Of a DNA stretch of 8,570 bases, positions 1 to 6,446 are shown piece after piece. Position 1 is the stretch's first letter, and each line of letters starts with the position of its first letter. The notes below the pieces were generated by a model that was not told the DNA's origin, ran no database searches, and worked only from the letters and a program-made list of their open reading frames with translations. Position numbers and translations under genes: made by a program. The stretch is from an uncultured Eubacteriales bacterium (GTDB taxonomy: Bacteria > Bacillota > Clostridia > Oscillospirales > CAG-272), in assembly GCA_934500855.1 (NCBI GenBank), contig CAKSUH010000050.1, positions 1 through 8,570 of the forward strand. Direction: 5' to 3'.

Positions 1-445
1 CGTCGATAATCAGATTGATGAGGTCGGTGGCGGCAGCGGGCGTGCAGGCAAGCGTTTTGGAAGCGCCCTTGGTCATCAGCGTGTAGACATAGGTGTCGGC
101 GGCGGTGGCAAGCGCCTGCGCGGCGTTGTGGACCGCAGTGTTCAGCATTTCGGGACGGGACTGCACGAAATCCGCGTCATCCAGCTGGAAGTTGAAATAT
201 TTCGCCTGCGTGATCTCCAGGTCCTTCACATAGTCGGTCAGGGCGGTGGGAGCGGAGATGTCGGTGTCCTTGGTGTAGTCGGAAACGGAAATGGGACTGA
301 TGCCGCAGATGTGGACGAGATTGCCTTTCTCTTTGATTTCGCCCTCGTAGTCGCGGTTGCAGTTTGCAACGGCAATGTACTTGCCGTCAAGTGCGTGCAT
401 CATGGAAGCGCTCCAAATTTCGGGAATAAAGCTGGAAACAGACAT
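1..445 (-). CDS. Phage major capsid (coat) protein, N-terminal part, cut by window edge
   Basis: The 148 visible residues begin MSVSSFIPEIWSA and contain NRDYEGEIKEKGNLVHI and a region around FNFQLDDADFVQS, a pattern I associate with HK97-fold coat proteins of P22 gp5-like and clostridial podoviruses. The product would form the icosahedral shell. The frame stays open to base 1, so the C-terminal half lies outside the window. The ATG at 445-443 is chosen because AAAGGA (455-460) lies 9 bases upstream and the protein starts like known coat proteins. It is the last gene of the head cassette seen here, directly after the scaffold-like gene, the usual place for the coat gene. The 46-base gap before it is strikingly A/T-rich, perhaps aiding high translation. 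Capsid identity is fairly sure from motif and position; the exact family is inferred. Confidence 0.82.
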   Translation of the reverse strand, partial: MSVSSFIPEIWSASMMHALDGKYIAVANCNRDYEGEIKEKGNLVHICGISPISVSDYTKDTDISAPTALTDYVKDLEITQAKYFNFQLDDADFVQSRPEMLNTAVHNAAQALATAADTYVYTLMTKGASKTLACTPAAATDLINLIID

Positions 446-454
446 ATCGGTTAA

Positions 455-484
455 TCCTTTCTTTTATAAAAAATTTGTTTTTGA
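455..484 (-). promoter_or_regulatory. Ribosome binding site and A/T-rich leader of the coat gene
   Basis: On the minus strand an A/T-only stretch interrupted by few G/C bases (about 461-484) leads into GAAAGGA and then, 9 bases later, the ATG of the coat gene. The neighbouring genes lack such an A/T run. It may keep the start region unfolded or act as a translation enhancer for the most abundant structural protein; that role is inferred. Confidence 0.5.
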
Positions 485-491
485 GTTGCCG

Positions 492-1091
492 TCAATGCCA
501 TTTTTGCATTGAGAGCAGAATGTTGTTGTAGTTTTCGCGGATTTCCGCGCGGCTCATGTTTTTGACTTCGTCATAGGAGAAGTAGCCGGAGACTCCCTGG
601 CAGACTTCCCCGGCAGAGCGGGAACGGTTGAGCTGATTGCTTTCTTTTGCCGCCTCTTCCAGTCGGACCCGTTTCCGTTCGGAGAGCGCAAACGCCGCCG
701 AAAGCGGAACGCCCGAACGCACCGCGTCCCATGTCTCGTCCGGAATTGCCGAGAGGGGAACATCGGGGTAAAGATCGCGGAATTCGGCACATTCACGCCC
801 CAGACGGAGCGTGACCTCCTGCTTTCGCGTCAGTTCTTCGCGCAGGCGGTTCAACTCCGCTCGGAGTTCTGAAAGCTCCGCATAATCAGGCGTATCAGAT
901 CCCGAAGCAACACCAGAACCCGCAGCAACAGGATCACCAGCCGCAGAAGCCGACGGATCAGACGCATCAGCCGGAGCAGGCGTTTCCTCGCTTCCGCATC
1001 GGTCTGCGGGTCGAGTTTCCGCAACCGACGGGAGAGGTTCCGCAGGGTCCAGCGCAGTCGGATTTTCCAAATCCTTAACTTCTTCATTCAT
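492..1091 (-). CDS. Phage scaffold-like capsid assembly protein
   Basis: This 199-residue acidic protein has three visible parts. Residues 1-70 are a low-complexity Ala/Pro/Ser/Asp/Gly segment, probably disordered. Residues about 70-105 form a likely coiled coil (ELSELRAELNRLREEL). A C-terminal segment, about 168-199, contains YFSYDEVKNMSRAEIRENY and ends in a helix rich in aromatic and polar residues, a tail type I recognise from scaffold proteins of clostridial phages. Scaffolds guide coat assembly and leave before or during packaging. Position between portal and coat is the classical scaffold slot. The ATG at 1091-1089 overlaps the last 8 bases of the portal gene, implying translational coupling, and has a GAAAGGAAAGG tract (1101-1111) upstream. 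No protease domain is visible, so this is not an obvious protease-scaffold fusion. Function rests on architecture and position, not catalytic residues. Confidence 0.72.
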   Translation of the reverse strand: MNEEVKDLENPTALDPAEPLPSVAETRPADRCGSEETPAPADASDPSASAAGDPVAAGSGVASGSDTPDYAELSELRAELNRLREELTRKQEVTLRLGRECAEFRDLYPDVPLSAIPDETWDAVRSGVPLSAAFALSERKRVRLEEAAKESNQLNRSRSAGEVCQGVSGYFSYDEVKNMSRAEIRENYNNILLSMQKWH

Positions 1092-2622
1092 CAGTACATT
1101 CCTTTCCTTTCTTTTCGAAACTCCGAATCAGCGCATTCCTGTCGGAAATACAGCCGTCGGGGAGATGCTCCAGATACTGTTGGACCGTAATGTGCCCGCC
1201 GTCCAGCAGGTGATCCAGCAGGGTAACGGTTGCCGAAGGGGTCAGACGGTCAATGCTGCCGGTTTCGGCGGTTGCGTGGAGCAGTTCGTTCCGAAGTCGG
1301 CGGTAGTCGGCAGAATATGCCGCTACACTGCCGCCTTCAAGCACGGGAAGCAACCGTTCGCGCGGGGAGTAGGTACAAATCATATCCGCCCAGATCTCCG
1401 CCAGTTCTCCGAGGCAACGGTTGAACCGCGCGCTGACCTGCCTCAGTCCGATGTGAGACGCCTGTTGCAGGGCAAGGATCGCGCTGGTGTTGGTTGCCGC
1501 TTCGTCGCCGAGAGCGGAATCGGTTGCGCCCATCATGCTCTTGGTGTTTTCGATTACGCTGTCAATCAGCCCGAGATAGCCGCTTTCCAGCTTGCCTACC
1601 CCAACCACCGAAACCGCGTCCGCAACATTTCCGCCGCCCATAGCCGCAATCGCCTCGCCAACCTCGTTGCTCCACTCGGGGATACGGGATTTGTCGTAGA
1701 TGACTTTGGAAAAAGCCGTGTCGGTCATGTGCTTCATCACCATCGCGTAAGCGGCGTTGATGTAGCGCTGATTCGGAATCAGTTCGGTAACGGGAGCGGA
1801 ACCGTGGCAGGAGCCGTGAGTGGGCGTCCAGTGAAAGCGGGCGATGGGGTAATAGCGTAATCCGGTTTCGGAACGGCGCAAAATGTGCGTGCGGGTGGAC
1901 TTTTCGTAAATCACCTCGCCGTTTTCCCTGCGGAAGCAAAGCAGATAGGTGGCTTTCCCGTCGGATTCGCGGACTGTCGATACGCCGTCCTCCGGCTCAT
2001 CGTCCGGCAGGATCTTCATCGCTTCCCCGTGACTCATGCCGGCTTCCTCTGCCTCACGCCGAAGCGAAGCAACCGTTGCGCGCCCGGAGAGGATGATCCA
2101 ATCCTGACTCTGCACATCGTCCAGCGTCGGGTCGGCAGGGAAGAAGCCGGTGTTGCGTACAAGGTCGGTGCGGATGTCCCCGCAGAACGGCTGACCGCAA
2201 CGGCAGGAGTTATCCCACCAGCAGTAGAAGATTCCGTCCCCCGTCAAAGCCGCGTCAAGAAGCGCTCTGCCCGAAAGCTCGTCAATCCGCCCGTGCGTGA
2301 AGCGATACGAGGCATTTTTGTTGAGCAGTTCCAGCCCCGCGTTTACGCTGTCGCGCAGAGCCGAGTTGTCTAGGAAGGGGAGGCGGTCATCGGTGTAGTG
2401 GACCGTCAGTTCCTTCGGGGCAATCGCGCCGATGAGGTAGTCAACGATGCGGCGGACGATGTTGAACACCGGGTGCGGCAGACCGTCATCGGTTCCCGAC
2501 CACTGGTCGCCGCGGTAAAATTTTTCGTTTCGGCGTACCGTTTCGTAAAGTCCGATACGCCGTTTGTATTCCTTGCCCGCCTCGTAAAGTTGCCACGCGG
2601 CGGTGGTGGAATCCTGTTTCAT
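1084..2622 (-). CDS. Phage portal protein
   Basis: This 512-residue protein would form the dodecameric DNA channel at one capsid vertex and dock the terminase. Recognisable parts are an N-terminal helical region with EKFYRGDQW (residues 33-41) and HPVFNIVRRIVDYLIGAI (50-67), typical of portal proteins; a middle part with GDGIFYCWWD (128-137); the segment GSAPVTELIPNQRYINAAYA (274-293), matching the long portal helix region; and TNTSAILALQQASH (377-390). The C-terminal part resembles that of P22-like clostridial portals. The frame extends 53 codons further upstream, but I chose the ATG at 2622-2620 because GAAAGGAG lies 10 bases before it and the extension is only a shadow of the upstream gene. 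The stop overlaps the scaffold start by 8 bases. Length is normal for the family and no damage is visible. Confidence 0.9.
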   Translation of the reverse strand: MKQDSTTAAWQLYEAGKEYKRRIGLYETVRRNEKFYRGDQWSGTDDGLPHPVFNIVRRIVDYLIGAIAPKELTVHYTDDRLPFLDNSALRDSVNAGLELLNKNASYRFTHGRIDELSGRALLDAALTGDGIFYCWWDNSCRCGQPFCGDIRTDLVRNTGFFPADPTLDDVQSQDWIILSGRATVASLRREAEEAGMSHGEAMKILPDDEPEDGVSTVRESDGKATYLLCFRRENGEVIYEKSTRTHILRRSETGLRYYPIARFHWTPTHGSCHGSAPVTELIPNQRYINAAYAMVMKHMTDTAFSKVIYDKSRIPEWSNEVGEAIAAMGGGNVADAVSVVGVGKLESGYLGLIDSVIENTKSMMGATDSALGDEAATNTSAILALQQASHIGLRQVSARFNRCLGELAEIWADMICTYSPRERLLPVLEGGSVAAYSADYRRLRNELLHATAETGSIDRLTPSATVTLLDHLLDGGHITVQQYLEHLPDGCISDRNALIRSFEKKGKECTDE

Positions 2623-2632
2623 GAAAATGGTA

Positions 2633-2640
2633 CTCCTTTC
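2633..2640 (-). promoter_or_regulatory. Ribosome binding site deciding the portal start
   Basis: GAAAGGAG on the minus strand sits 10 bases before the ATG at 2622 and overlaps the TGA stop of the upstream gene (2639-2641) by two bases. A ribosome finishing the upstream gene would stop directly on this site, which suggests coupled translation and rules against the longer upstream start. Confidence 0.75.
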
Positions 2641-4366
2641 AGATGGTAACGGTAGCGGACAGTGAATAAATGCGGACGCGCGCGGTTCCGCCGACGGCGA
2701 GACGGTAGCGCAGGAAGCGGAAGCGCCCGATTCCGAAGCGCACCCCGAAAAACTCGGGCGATGCCGTATCCGTTCCGTCAAAGCGCAATCGGCAGGACCT
2801 GCGTTCGCTTTCCACCGTCAGCCTGATTGAGGTGCCGCCGGAATCGGCGCAGATTGCGATATAGCCGGACCGCTTGCAGAATTCGGGCTGAGAAAAGTCC
2901 AGATAGCGGCTCAGATAGTCCGCCTCAATGTTCTCGCCGTCATCTGTATAAAGCGATTCGTCAAACCGCGCAATTTTCCCGGTCGCGGTCGTAAACCCGG
3001 GACCCCCGCCGTAATCGATCAGCGCATTTGCGGCAATTCCGGAGTAACGGATCCAGCGTTTTCCGTCCGGTTCGCAAAGAAGGACGGTACCGTCCGTATC
3101 GGTCGTGTCGCGCAGCCAGAGCCGGTTGTCGCGGTCATACCAATGCAGAACGCAGTGCTCCAGAACCGAAACGGGAAGCCGGTCCGCAATGTCCGAGGAA
3201 ATCACGGTCAGCGTGGTAATGTCGGAGGAGGCGCTGAACAGCCCGAGCTTACCGATTCCGCTGCCCGAAATGAGATAGGGAATTCCGCGGCAAAGCACCG
3301 CGCCCCCTTTCGCCACACAGCCGATGCCGTCCTGATACAGCACGATTTCCATGCTGTCGGCGGAGGCGTGCGGGTGCCGCAGGACCCACAGTCCGCTCTC
3401 ATTGAATACCAGCATTCGGTCGAGGTGCTGAATTGCGGCGGTCAGCGGGTGTGCCGCGCTTCCCAAAGAGAAGGCGGTTCCGTCCCGTACATAGAGACTG
3501 TCGCAGGTGGGGTAGATAACGCGGGCTCCCGCGAGCATTTCCTCGCTGACTTCGGACGAGCGCCAGACGCGGTAGCCGGACGGAGCACCGTAGGTCAGAA
3601 GCGTTTCGTGATAACCGTCACGGTAAACCGTCGCGCAGTACGACTGCAGGACCGAGGAACGCATACTGAACAGACTGTCCATTTCAAACGCAATCACCAC
3701 ATCGCCGCCCGTAGCATAGGATTCGGGAATCGTAACCGTCGAGGTGCCCGCCTGAAAGGTGTAGGATGTGATATTGGTTCCGTTGACCCGCACCGAATCC
3801 ACCCGTTGGGCGGTAAAGGGGAGCTGAAAGGTCTTGGAAGCGGATGTGTTGAGATAGTGAATCCGCAGGCGTGTGTTCAGCAGGTTGCGCGGTTCGTTGA
3901 TTTCGCCGAGGGTCTTGGGGTTCCAGTTCTTCCCGTAAAGCGGGATATACCCCTGCGCCACCGAAAAGGTCCCGCTGTTGGGCTTGAACACCAGTATGGT
4001 GTAGCCGTCAAGCAGATAGAGGCTGTCGCGGAAAAGAAAGAACGAGACGCGGTTGTCGGAAGTGGTCAGCACCGTGAGCGCAACCGGTTCGGAATCGTTT
4101 TGGGAGCGGCGGTAGAGCGTGTTTCCGGCAACATAGAAGATGTAGCCGACGCCCGAAAAGCTGCCTTCCCAGTAGCCGCGGATCGAGCCTTTTCCGTGAA
4201 TGACGGTTTCAAAGCCGCATCGCTTTTCCAGGGAACCGTCCGAAAGAATCCGAAAATTCGTCATGTCGGATGCGCCGCTGTCCGAAATGCGCGCAATGCT
4301 GCTGATGCCGCCGAACGAGGTTATGCGCTTGCTTGCCGTTGCGCGGCGGGTGTCATGAACTGACAT
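2639..4366 (-). CDS. Phage head completion / tail-nozzle-like beta-propeller protein (tentative)
   Basis: This is a 575-residue protein made mostly of short beta strands. Near the N-terminus is NFRILSDGSLEKRCGFE (37-53), which resembles the sequence 'N..I..DGSLEKR.GF' at the start of beta-propeller proteins that seal podovirus portals (P22 gp10-like DNA-stabilisation and T7 gp12-like nozzle proteins). Repeated strand patterns with aromatic and Asp/Gly turns follow, such as LHWYDRDNRLWLRD and GKRWIRYSG, and the C-terminal domain includes SRYLDFSQPEFCKRSG. I infer that it closes the portal channel or forms the tail hub. The ATG at 4366-4364 has GAAAGGAG 7 bases upstream; an open frame continues to 4732 but only inside the terminase gene. 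Its place between large terminase and portal differs from P22, where such genes follow the coat gene. The family call is by resemblance and needs a structure-based search. Confidence 0.6.
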   Translation of the reverse strand: MSVHDTRRATASKRITSFGGISSIARISDSGASDMTNFRILSDGSLEKRCGFETVIHGKGSIRGYWEGSFSGVGYIFYVAGNTLYRRSQNDSEPVALTVLTTSDNRVSFFLFRDSLYLLDGYTILVFKPNSGTFSVAQGYIPLYGKNWNPKTLGEINEPRNLLNTRLRIHYLNTSASKTFQLPFTAQRVDSVRVNGTNITSYTFQAGTSTVTIPESYATGGDVVIAFEMDSLFSMRSSVLQSYCATVYRDGYHETLLTYGAPSGYRVWRSSEVSEEMLAGARVIYPTCDSLYVRDGTAFSLGSAAHPLTAAIQHLDRMLVFNESGLWVLRHPHASADSMEIVLYQDGIGCVAKGGAVLCRGIPYLISGSGIGKLGLFSASSDITTLTVISSDIADRLPVSVLEHCVLHWYDRDNRLWLRDTTDTDGTVLLCEPDGKRWIRYSGIAANALIDYGGGPGFTTATGKIARFDESLYTDDGENIEADYLSRYLDFSQPEFCKRSGYIAICADSGGTSIRLTVESERRSCRLRFDGTDTASPEFFGVRFGIGRFRFLRYRLAVGGTARVRIYSLSATVTI

Positions 4367-4373
4367 AAGTTTG

Positions 4374-4381
4374 CTCCTTTC
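4374..4381 (-). promoter_or_regulatory. Ribosome binding site deciding the start of the nozzle-like gene
   Basis: GAAAGGAG on the minus strand lies 7 bases before the ATG at 4366. It selects this start over an in-frame extension reaching 4732, which would lie antiparallel to no free space and fully inside the large terminase gene. Confidence 0.75.
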
Positions 4382-4397
4382 TGAGAATGATTTGCCT

Positions 4398-4421
4398 GCT
4401 TCGGCACACGGAAACCGAAGC
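4398..4421 (-). other. Hairpin 2 in the terminase-nozzle gap
   Basis: GCTTCGG (4398-4404) and CCGAAGC (4415-4421) pair perfectly, giving a 7-bp stem with a 10-base loop in the leader just upstream of the nozzle-like gene's ribosome site. There is no U tract after it, so it is not a canonical terminator. Confidence 0.55.
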
Positions 4422-4429
4422 GGCGGAAG

Positions 4430-4458
4430 CGGGATCCGAGCGCCCCTGTGGGATCCCG
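4430..4458 (-). other. Hairpin 1 directly after the large terminase stop codon
   Basis: CGGGATCC (4430-4437) and GGATCCCG (4451-4458) form a perfect 8-bp stem with a 13-base loop. In transcript sense it begins at the base right after the terminase TGA. No U-run follows, so it is more likely an RNA-stability or attenuating structure than a rho-independent terminator; its role is unknown. Confidence 0.6.
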
Positions 4459-5790
4459 TCAGTAAAGTGGATTGTGCGGTTTGCGGGAGGGAAACCGGAA
4501 ATTGCGGTCGGGCTGATCCCGGTCGCTGTATGCGGCAAAGCGGCTCATCAGAGCGTAACGGAGTGCCTCGGGAGCGTGCGTAACCGCGTGCGGCTCGTCC
4601 GACGCATCCTCGGGACGGGACGCGTCGCAAAGGAGTGCGGGGAGCGAATCGCAAAGGGTGCGGCAGTCGCGCGAAATGCGCAGTCGCGGTCCGTCGGGTG
4701 TGACCTGCAAATACTCGCGCAGAACCCGCCATCCGGGAATCCGTCGGTTGTCGGCAGGTTGCATCGGGGGAATCCCCGGGACCGCCTGCATGATCTCAAA
4801 GCCGCTCCGTCCGGTGTCCTGTCGGCGGTTCCAGAGGTCGGGTGACGCAACCAGATATTCAACCCGATAACCTCGGCAAAGCTGTGCGACCTCCTCTGCC
4901 GCCGCCCCAAGTACCAAGCCGGAACGGCAATATTCCCGCACGACCCAGACCCGCCCCTGCCGATCAGCGCCCAGAAGGAGCGCCGCCAGCATATCGAAGC
5001 CGTAGTCCAGAGCCGCAAAGTACCGCAACTCCCCGGGGATTTCACCCGGCTCTGTCACATGGACCTCGGGGCGGAATTCGGGAAGGAACTGCCCCTCAAA
5101 CACATCCCAACGCCCGAGCAACCACGCGTCGCGCAGTTTCCCCGGCAGGGATTCCAGCTGACGCACATAGTCCGGATCCGCCGCAGTCAGAACGGGGTTG
5201 TCATAAACCTGAGCGGGGATAAAGCGATAATCGGACGGGTTCTCGTCGGGGCGGAACGAGCGGTCGATGAACAGCCGCTTGACCCACGCGTGTCCCACAC
5301 CTCCGGGATTGCAGGTCAGATACATCCGTCTCGGAACATTCCCCACGCCACGCAGACAGGCCTTAAAGATGGAAAACTGATATTCGTTCAGCTGCGTTGC
5401 CTCGTCAATGGCGATAATGTCATATTCCTGACCCTGATAGCGCAGGACATCCCGATTGGAGGCGCAGTAGCCGAGTGAGATACTGCTTCCGTTCGGAAAG
5501 TCCAGACACTTGTCGGATTCCCGGTATTGTATCAGTCCCGCGTATTCCCGCAGGAGAGGGGCGACATGGTTTGCCTTCAGTTCGGCGTAGGAGCGTCGGA
5601 CCAGAAGGCAGCGGATGGTCGGATAGCGCAGACAGAGCGCCACCAGTTTGCGCCGCAAAGCCCAGGATTTGCCGCCGCCCCGCGCGCCGCCGTAAGCGGT
5701 GTAACGGGCACGGGAAGCAAAGAAGAGCTTTTGCTTGGCGTTCGGCTTCCCCCTGATATGGAGGACCGATGTCGGAGCCTGCCGTTTCAT
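4459..5790 (-). CDS. Phage terminase large subunit (ATPase-nuclease)
   Basis: This 443-residue packaging motor docks on the portal, pumps DNA into the prohead and cuts the concatemer. The ATPase part shows a Walker A motif GGARGGGKS (34-42), a Walker B motif IIAIDE (125-130, with E130 the likely catalytic base) and a coupling motif YLTCNPGG (157-164). The RNase H-like nuclease part shows D262 in LDYGF, D318 in ASPDLW, and E408 in HAPEALRYAL, where many relatives carry Asp, so all three acidic metal-ligand positions appear filled. Length is normal for a complete protein and no frameshift is visible. Its ATG overlaps the small terminase stop as ATGA (5787-5790), which implies translational coupling in place of a separate ribosome site. 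The 92 bases after its stop hold two hairpins. Confidence 0.95.
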   Translation of the reverse strand: MKRQAPTSVLHIRGKPNAKQKLFFASRARYTAYGGARGGGKSWALRRKLVALCLRYPTIRCLLVRRSYAELKANHVAPLLREYAGLIQYRESDKCLDFPNGSSISLGYCASNRDVLRYQGQEYDIIAIDEATQLNEYQFSIFKACLRGVGNVPRRMYLTCNPGGVGHAWVKRLFIDRSFRPDENPSDYRFIPAQVYDNPVLTAADPDYVRQLESLPGKLRDAWLLGRWDVFEGQFLPEFRPEVHVTEPGEIPGELRYFAALDYGFDMLAALLLGADRQGRVWVVREYCRSGLVLGAAAEEVAQLCRGYRVEYLVASPDLWNRRQDTGRSGFEIMQAVPGIPPMQPADNRRIPGWRVLREYLQVTPDGPRLRISRDCRTLCDSLPALLCDASRPEDASDEPHAVTHAPEALRYALMSRFAAYSDRDQPDRNFRFPSRKPHNPLY

Positions 5791-6188
5791 GCGCCGTCCT
5801 CGGAAATGTCATGATCGAAAATCAGACGCATCTCACCCGCTTCGGCACTGCCCGCCGCCTCCGATTTCTCCCCGTACCCCAGCCGATGCTTGAGATAAGC
5901 CGATACCACGGTGGGGGAGAGCATGGAGGAGCGGTTCAGCGCTTCGTCCTCAAGTACGGCGGAAAGATAATCCGCCGTTGCGGGATCGGAAAGGCGCAAA
6001 GCCTCAAACTCGTCGGTCCCGCAACCGAGATAACTGCAAAAGCCCGCAAGATTCGGGAAGGAACCGCCGGGATGTTTCGGTCCCGCGTCGGGCGGCGGAC
6101 GGCACTCCGCGAGATAGTCCTCCAACAGTTTTCCGATTTTCTTTTTCCGAACCGCATCCGTCAGCACGGTCCGCTTTTTACAGGTCAT
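5787..6188 (-). CDS. Phage terminase small subunit
   Basis: This 133-residue protein would recognise the packaging site and regulate the large subunit. A basic N-terminus (KKRTVLTDAVRKKK region) is followed by FPNLAGFCSYLGCGTDEFEA (44-63), which looks like the helix-turn-helix of clostridial phage small terminases. A conserved-looking helical part then runs through LEDEALNR (79-86) and SAYLKHRLGYGEK (96-108). The acidic tail may contact the large subunit or portal. The ATG at 6188-6186 is preceded by GAGGTGA about 10 bases upstream, weaker and differently shaped than the GAAAGGAG sites of the genes behind it. It is the first gene of the cassette; upstream lie a TAGAAT box and four 10-bp repeats. 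The stop overlaps the large subunit start by 4 bases. Family assignment rests on motif resemblance and on its neighbour. Confidence 0.88.
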   Translation of the reverse strand: MTCKKRTVLTDAVRKKKIGKLLEDYLAECRPPPDAGPKHPGGSFPNLAGFCSYLGCGTDEFEALRLSDPATADYLSAVLEDEALNRSSMLSPTVVSAYLKHRLGYGEKSEAAGSAEAGEMRLIFDHDISEDGA

Positions 6189-6225
6189 ACAATCTACATC
6201 ACCTCACTTTCTTCCGTGTGCCCAT

Positions 6226-6231
6226 ATTCTA
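6226..6231 (-). promoter_or_regulatory. Putative -10 box of the packaging operon
   Basis: TAGAAT on the minus strand lies about 38 bases before the small terminase ATG and matches the -10 consensus at five of six positions. At the matching distance upstream there is no TTGACA-like -35, and instead the phased repeats at 6241-6280 cover that region. This arrangement would fit an activator-dependent late promoter, but no transcription start is known. Confidence 0.4.
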
Positions 6232-6240
6232 CAGCATTTT

Positions 6241-6280
6241 TCCGTGCCATACCCTGCCACACCGTGCCACCCCGTGCCGG
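6241..6280 (-). repeat. Four 10-bp direct repeats upstream of the small terminase gene
   Basis: On the plus strand the blocks 6241-6250, 6251-6260, 6261-6270 and 6271-6280 read TCCGTGCCAT, ACCCTGCCAC, ACCGTGCCAC and CCCGTGCCGG. They share the core CCGTGCCA (minus strand TGGCACGG) at an exact 10-bp period, so each copy faces the same side of the helix. Such phasing suggests cooperative protein binding, either by a late-operon activator or by the small terminase as part of a packaging site. No second cluster was noticed in the window. Confidence 0.7.
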
Positions 6281-6376
6281 GGTGAAAAAAAGACCTTTTC
6301 GGGGGGAAAAATAAGGAAGAAAAATTCCGTCAAGCCTTCCCGTGGCGAAAAAAATAAAAAATTTTCGGAAAGCCTA

Positions 6377-6405
6377 TTGACAATCAAGTGATTGTGTGAT
6401 ATAAT
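6377..6405 (+). promoter_or_regulatory. Perfect sigma-A-type promoter of the Gly/Pro-rich membrane protein gene
   Basis: TTGACA (6377-6382) and TATAAT (6400-6405) are separated by exactly 17 bases, matching the vegetative consensus at all twelve positions. Transcription would start near 6412, giving a leader of about 43 bases. Its spacer contains a dyad that probably serves as operator. Confidence 0.85.
6380..6395. promoter_or_regulatory. Inverted-repeat operator inside the promoter spacer
   Basis: ACAATCA (6380-6386) and TGATTGT (6389-6395) form a perfect 7-2-7 dyad lying between the -35 and -10 boxes. A second, shorter dyad TGAT-ATA-ATCA (6397-6407) overlaps the -10 box. A repressor bound here would block RNA polymerase. 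The regulator is unknown and not encoded in the window. Confidence 0.6.
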
Positions 6406-6423
6406 CATATTACAAGAAGATAA

Positions 6424-6437
6424 CGGGGAGGACCCCG
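6424..6437 (+). other. Small leader hairpin
   Basis: CGGGG-AGGA-CCCCG forms a 5-bp GC stem with a four-base loop, two bases before the AAGGAGG ribosome site. The loop itself carries an anti-SD-matching AGGA. It may stabilise the leader or affect ribosome loading; no function is shown. Confidence 0.4.
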
Positions 6438-6439
6438 AG

Positions 6440-6446
6440 AAGGAGG
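6440..6446 (+). promoter_or_regulatory. Ribosome binding site deciding the start of the small membrane protein
   Basis: AAGGAGG lies 8 bases before the ATG at 6455. It rejects an in-frame TTG at 6392, which lies inside the promoter, upstream of the expected transcript start. Confidence 0.85.

Noticed and set aside
128..454. Plus-strand open frame of 108 codons opposite the coat gene
   Set aside because: Antisense shadow of the capsid reading frame without start signals.
1165..1860. Plus-strand open frame of 231 codons opposite the portal gene
   Set aside because: Antisense shadow with no ribosome site and no recognisable motif; the portal reading on the other strand is convincing.
2623..2781. 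Upstream extension of the portal by 53 codons
   Set aside because: It lies within the upstream gene, has no ribosome site, and the ATG at 2622 is preceded by GAAAGGAG.
3143..4363. Long plus-strand open frame of 406 codons opposite the nozzle-like gene
   Set aside because: It has no ribosome site or recognisable domain, and lies wholly antisense to a gene with clear start signals and protein-like composition. GC-rich third positions produce such mirror frames.
4367..4732. Upstream extension of the nozzle-like protein by 122 codons
   Set aside because: It would overlap the end of the large terminase gene, is Arg/Pro-rich like an out-of-frame translation, and the ATG at 4366 has a much better ribosome site.
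6241..6280. CRISPR array interpretation of the short repeats
   Set aside because: Units are only 10 bases with no spacers; this is a contiguous tandem array.
6269..6283. ACCCCG-TGC-CGGGGT hairpin as a terminator between the divergent genes
   Set aside because: In neither direction does a T-run follow the stem; the A-run at 6285-6291 is on the wrong side. It also overlaps the fourth 10-bp repeat, so the pairing may be incidental.
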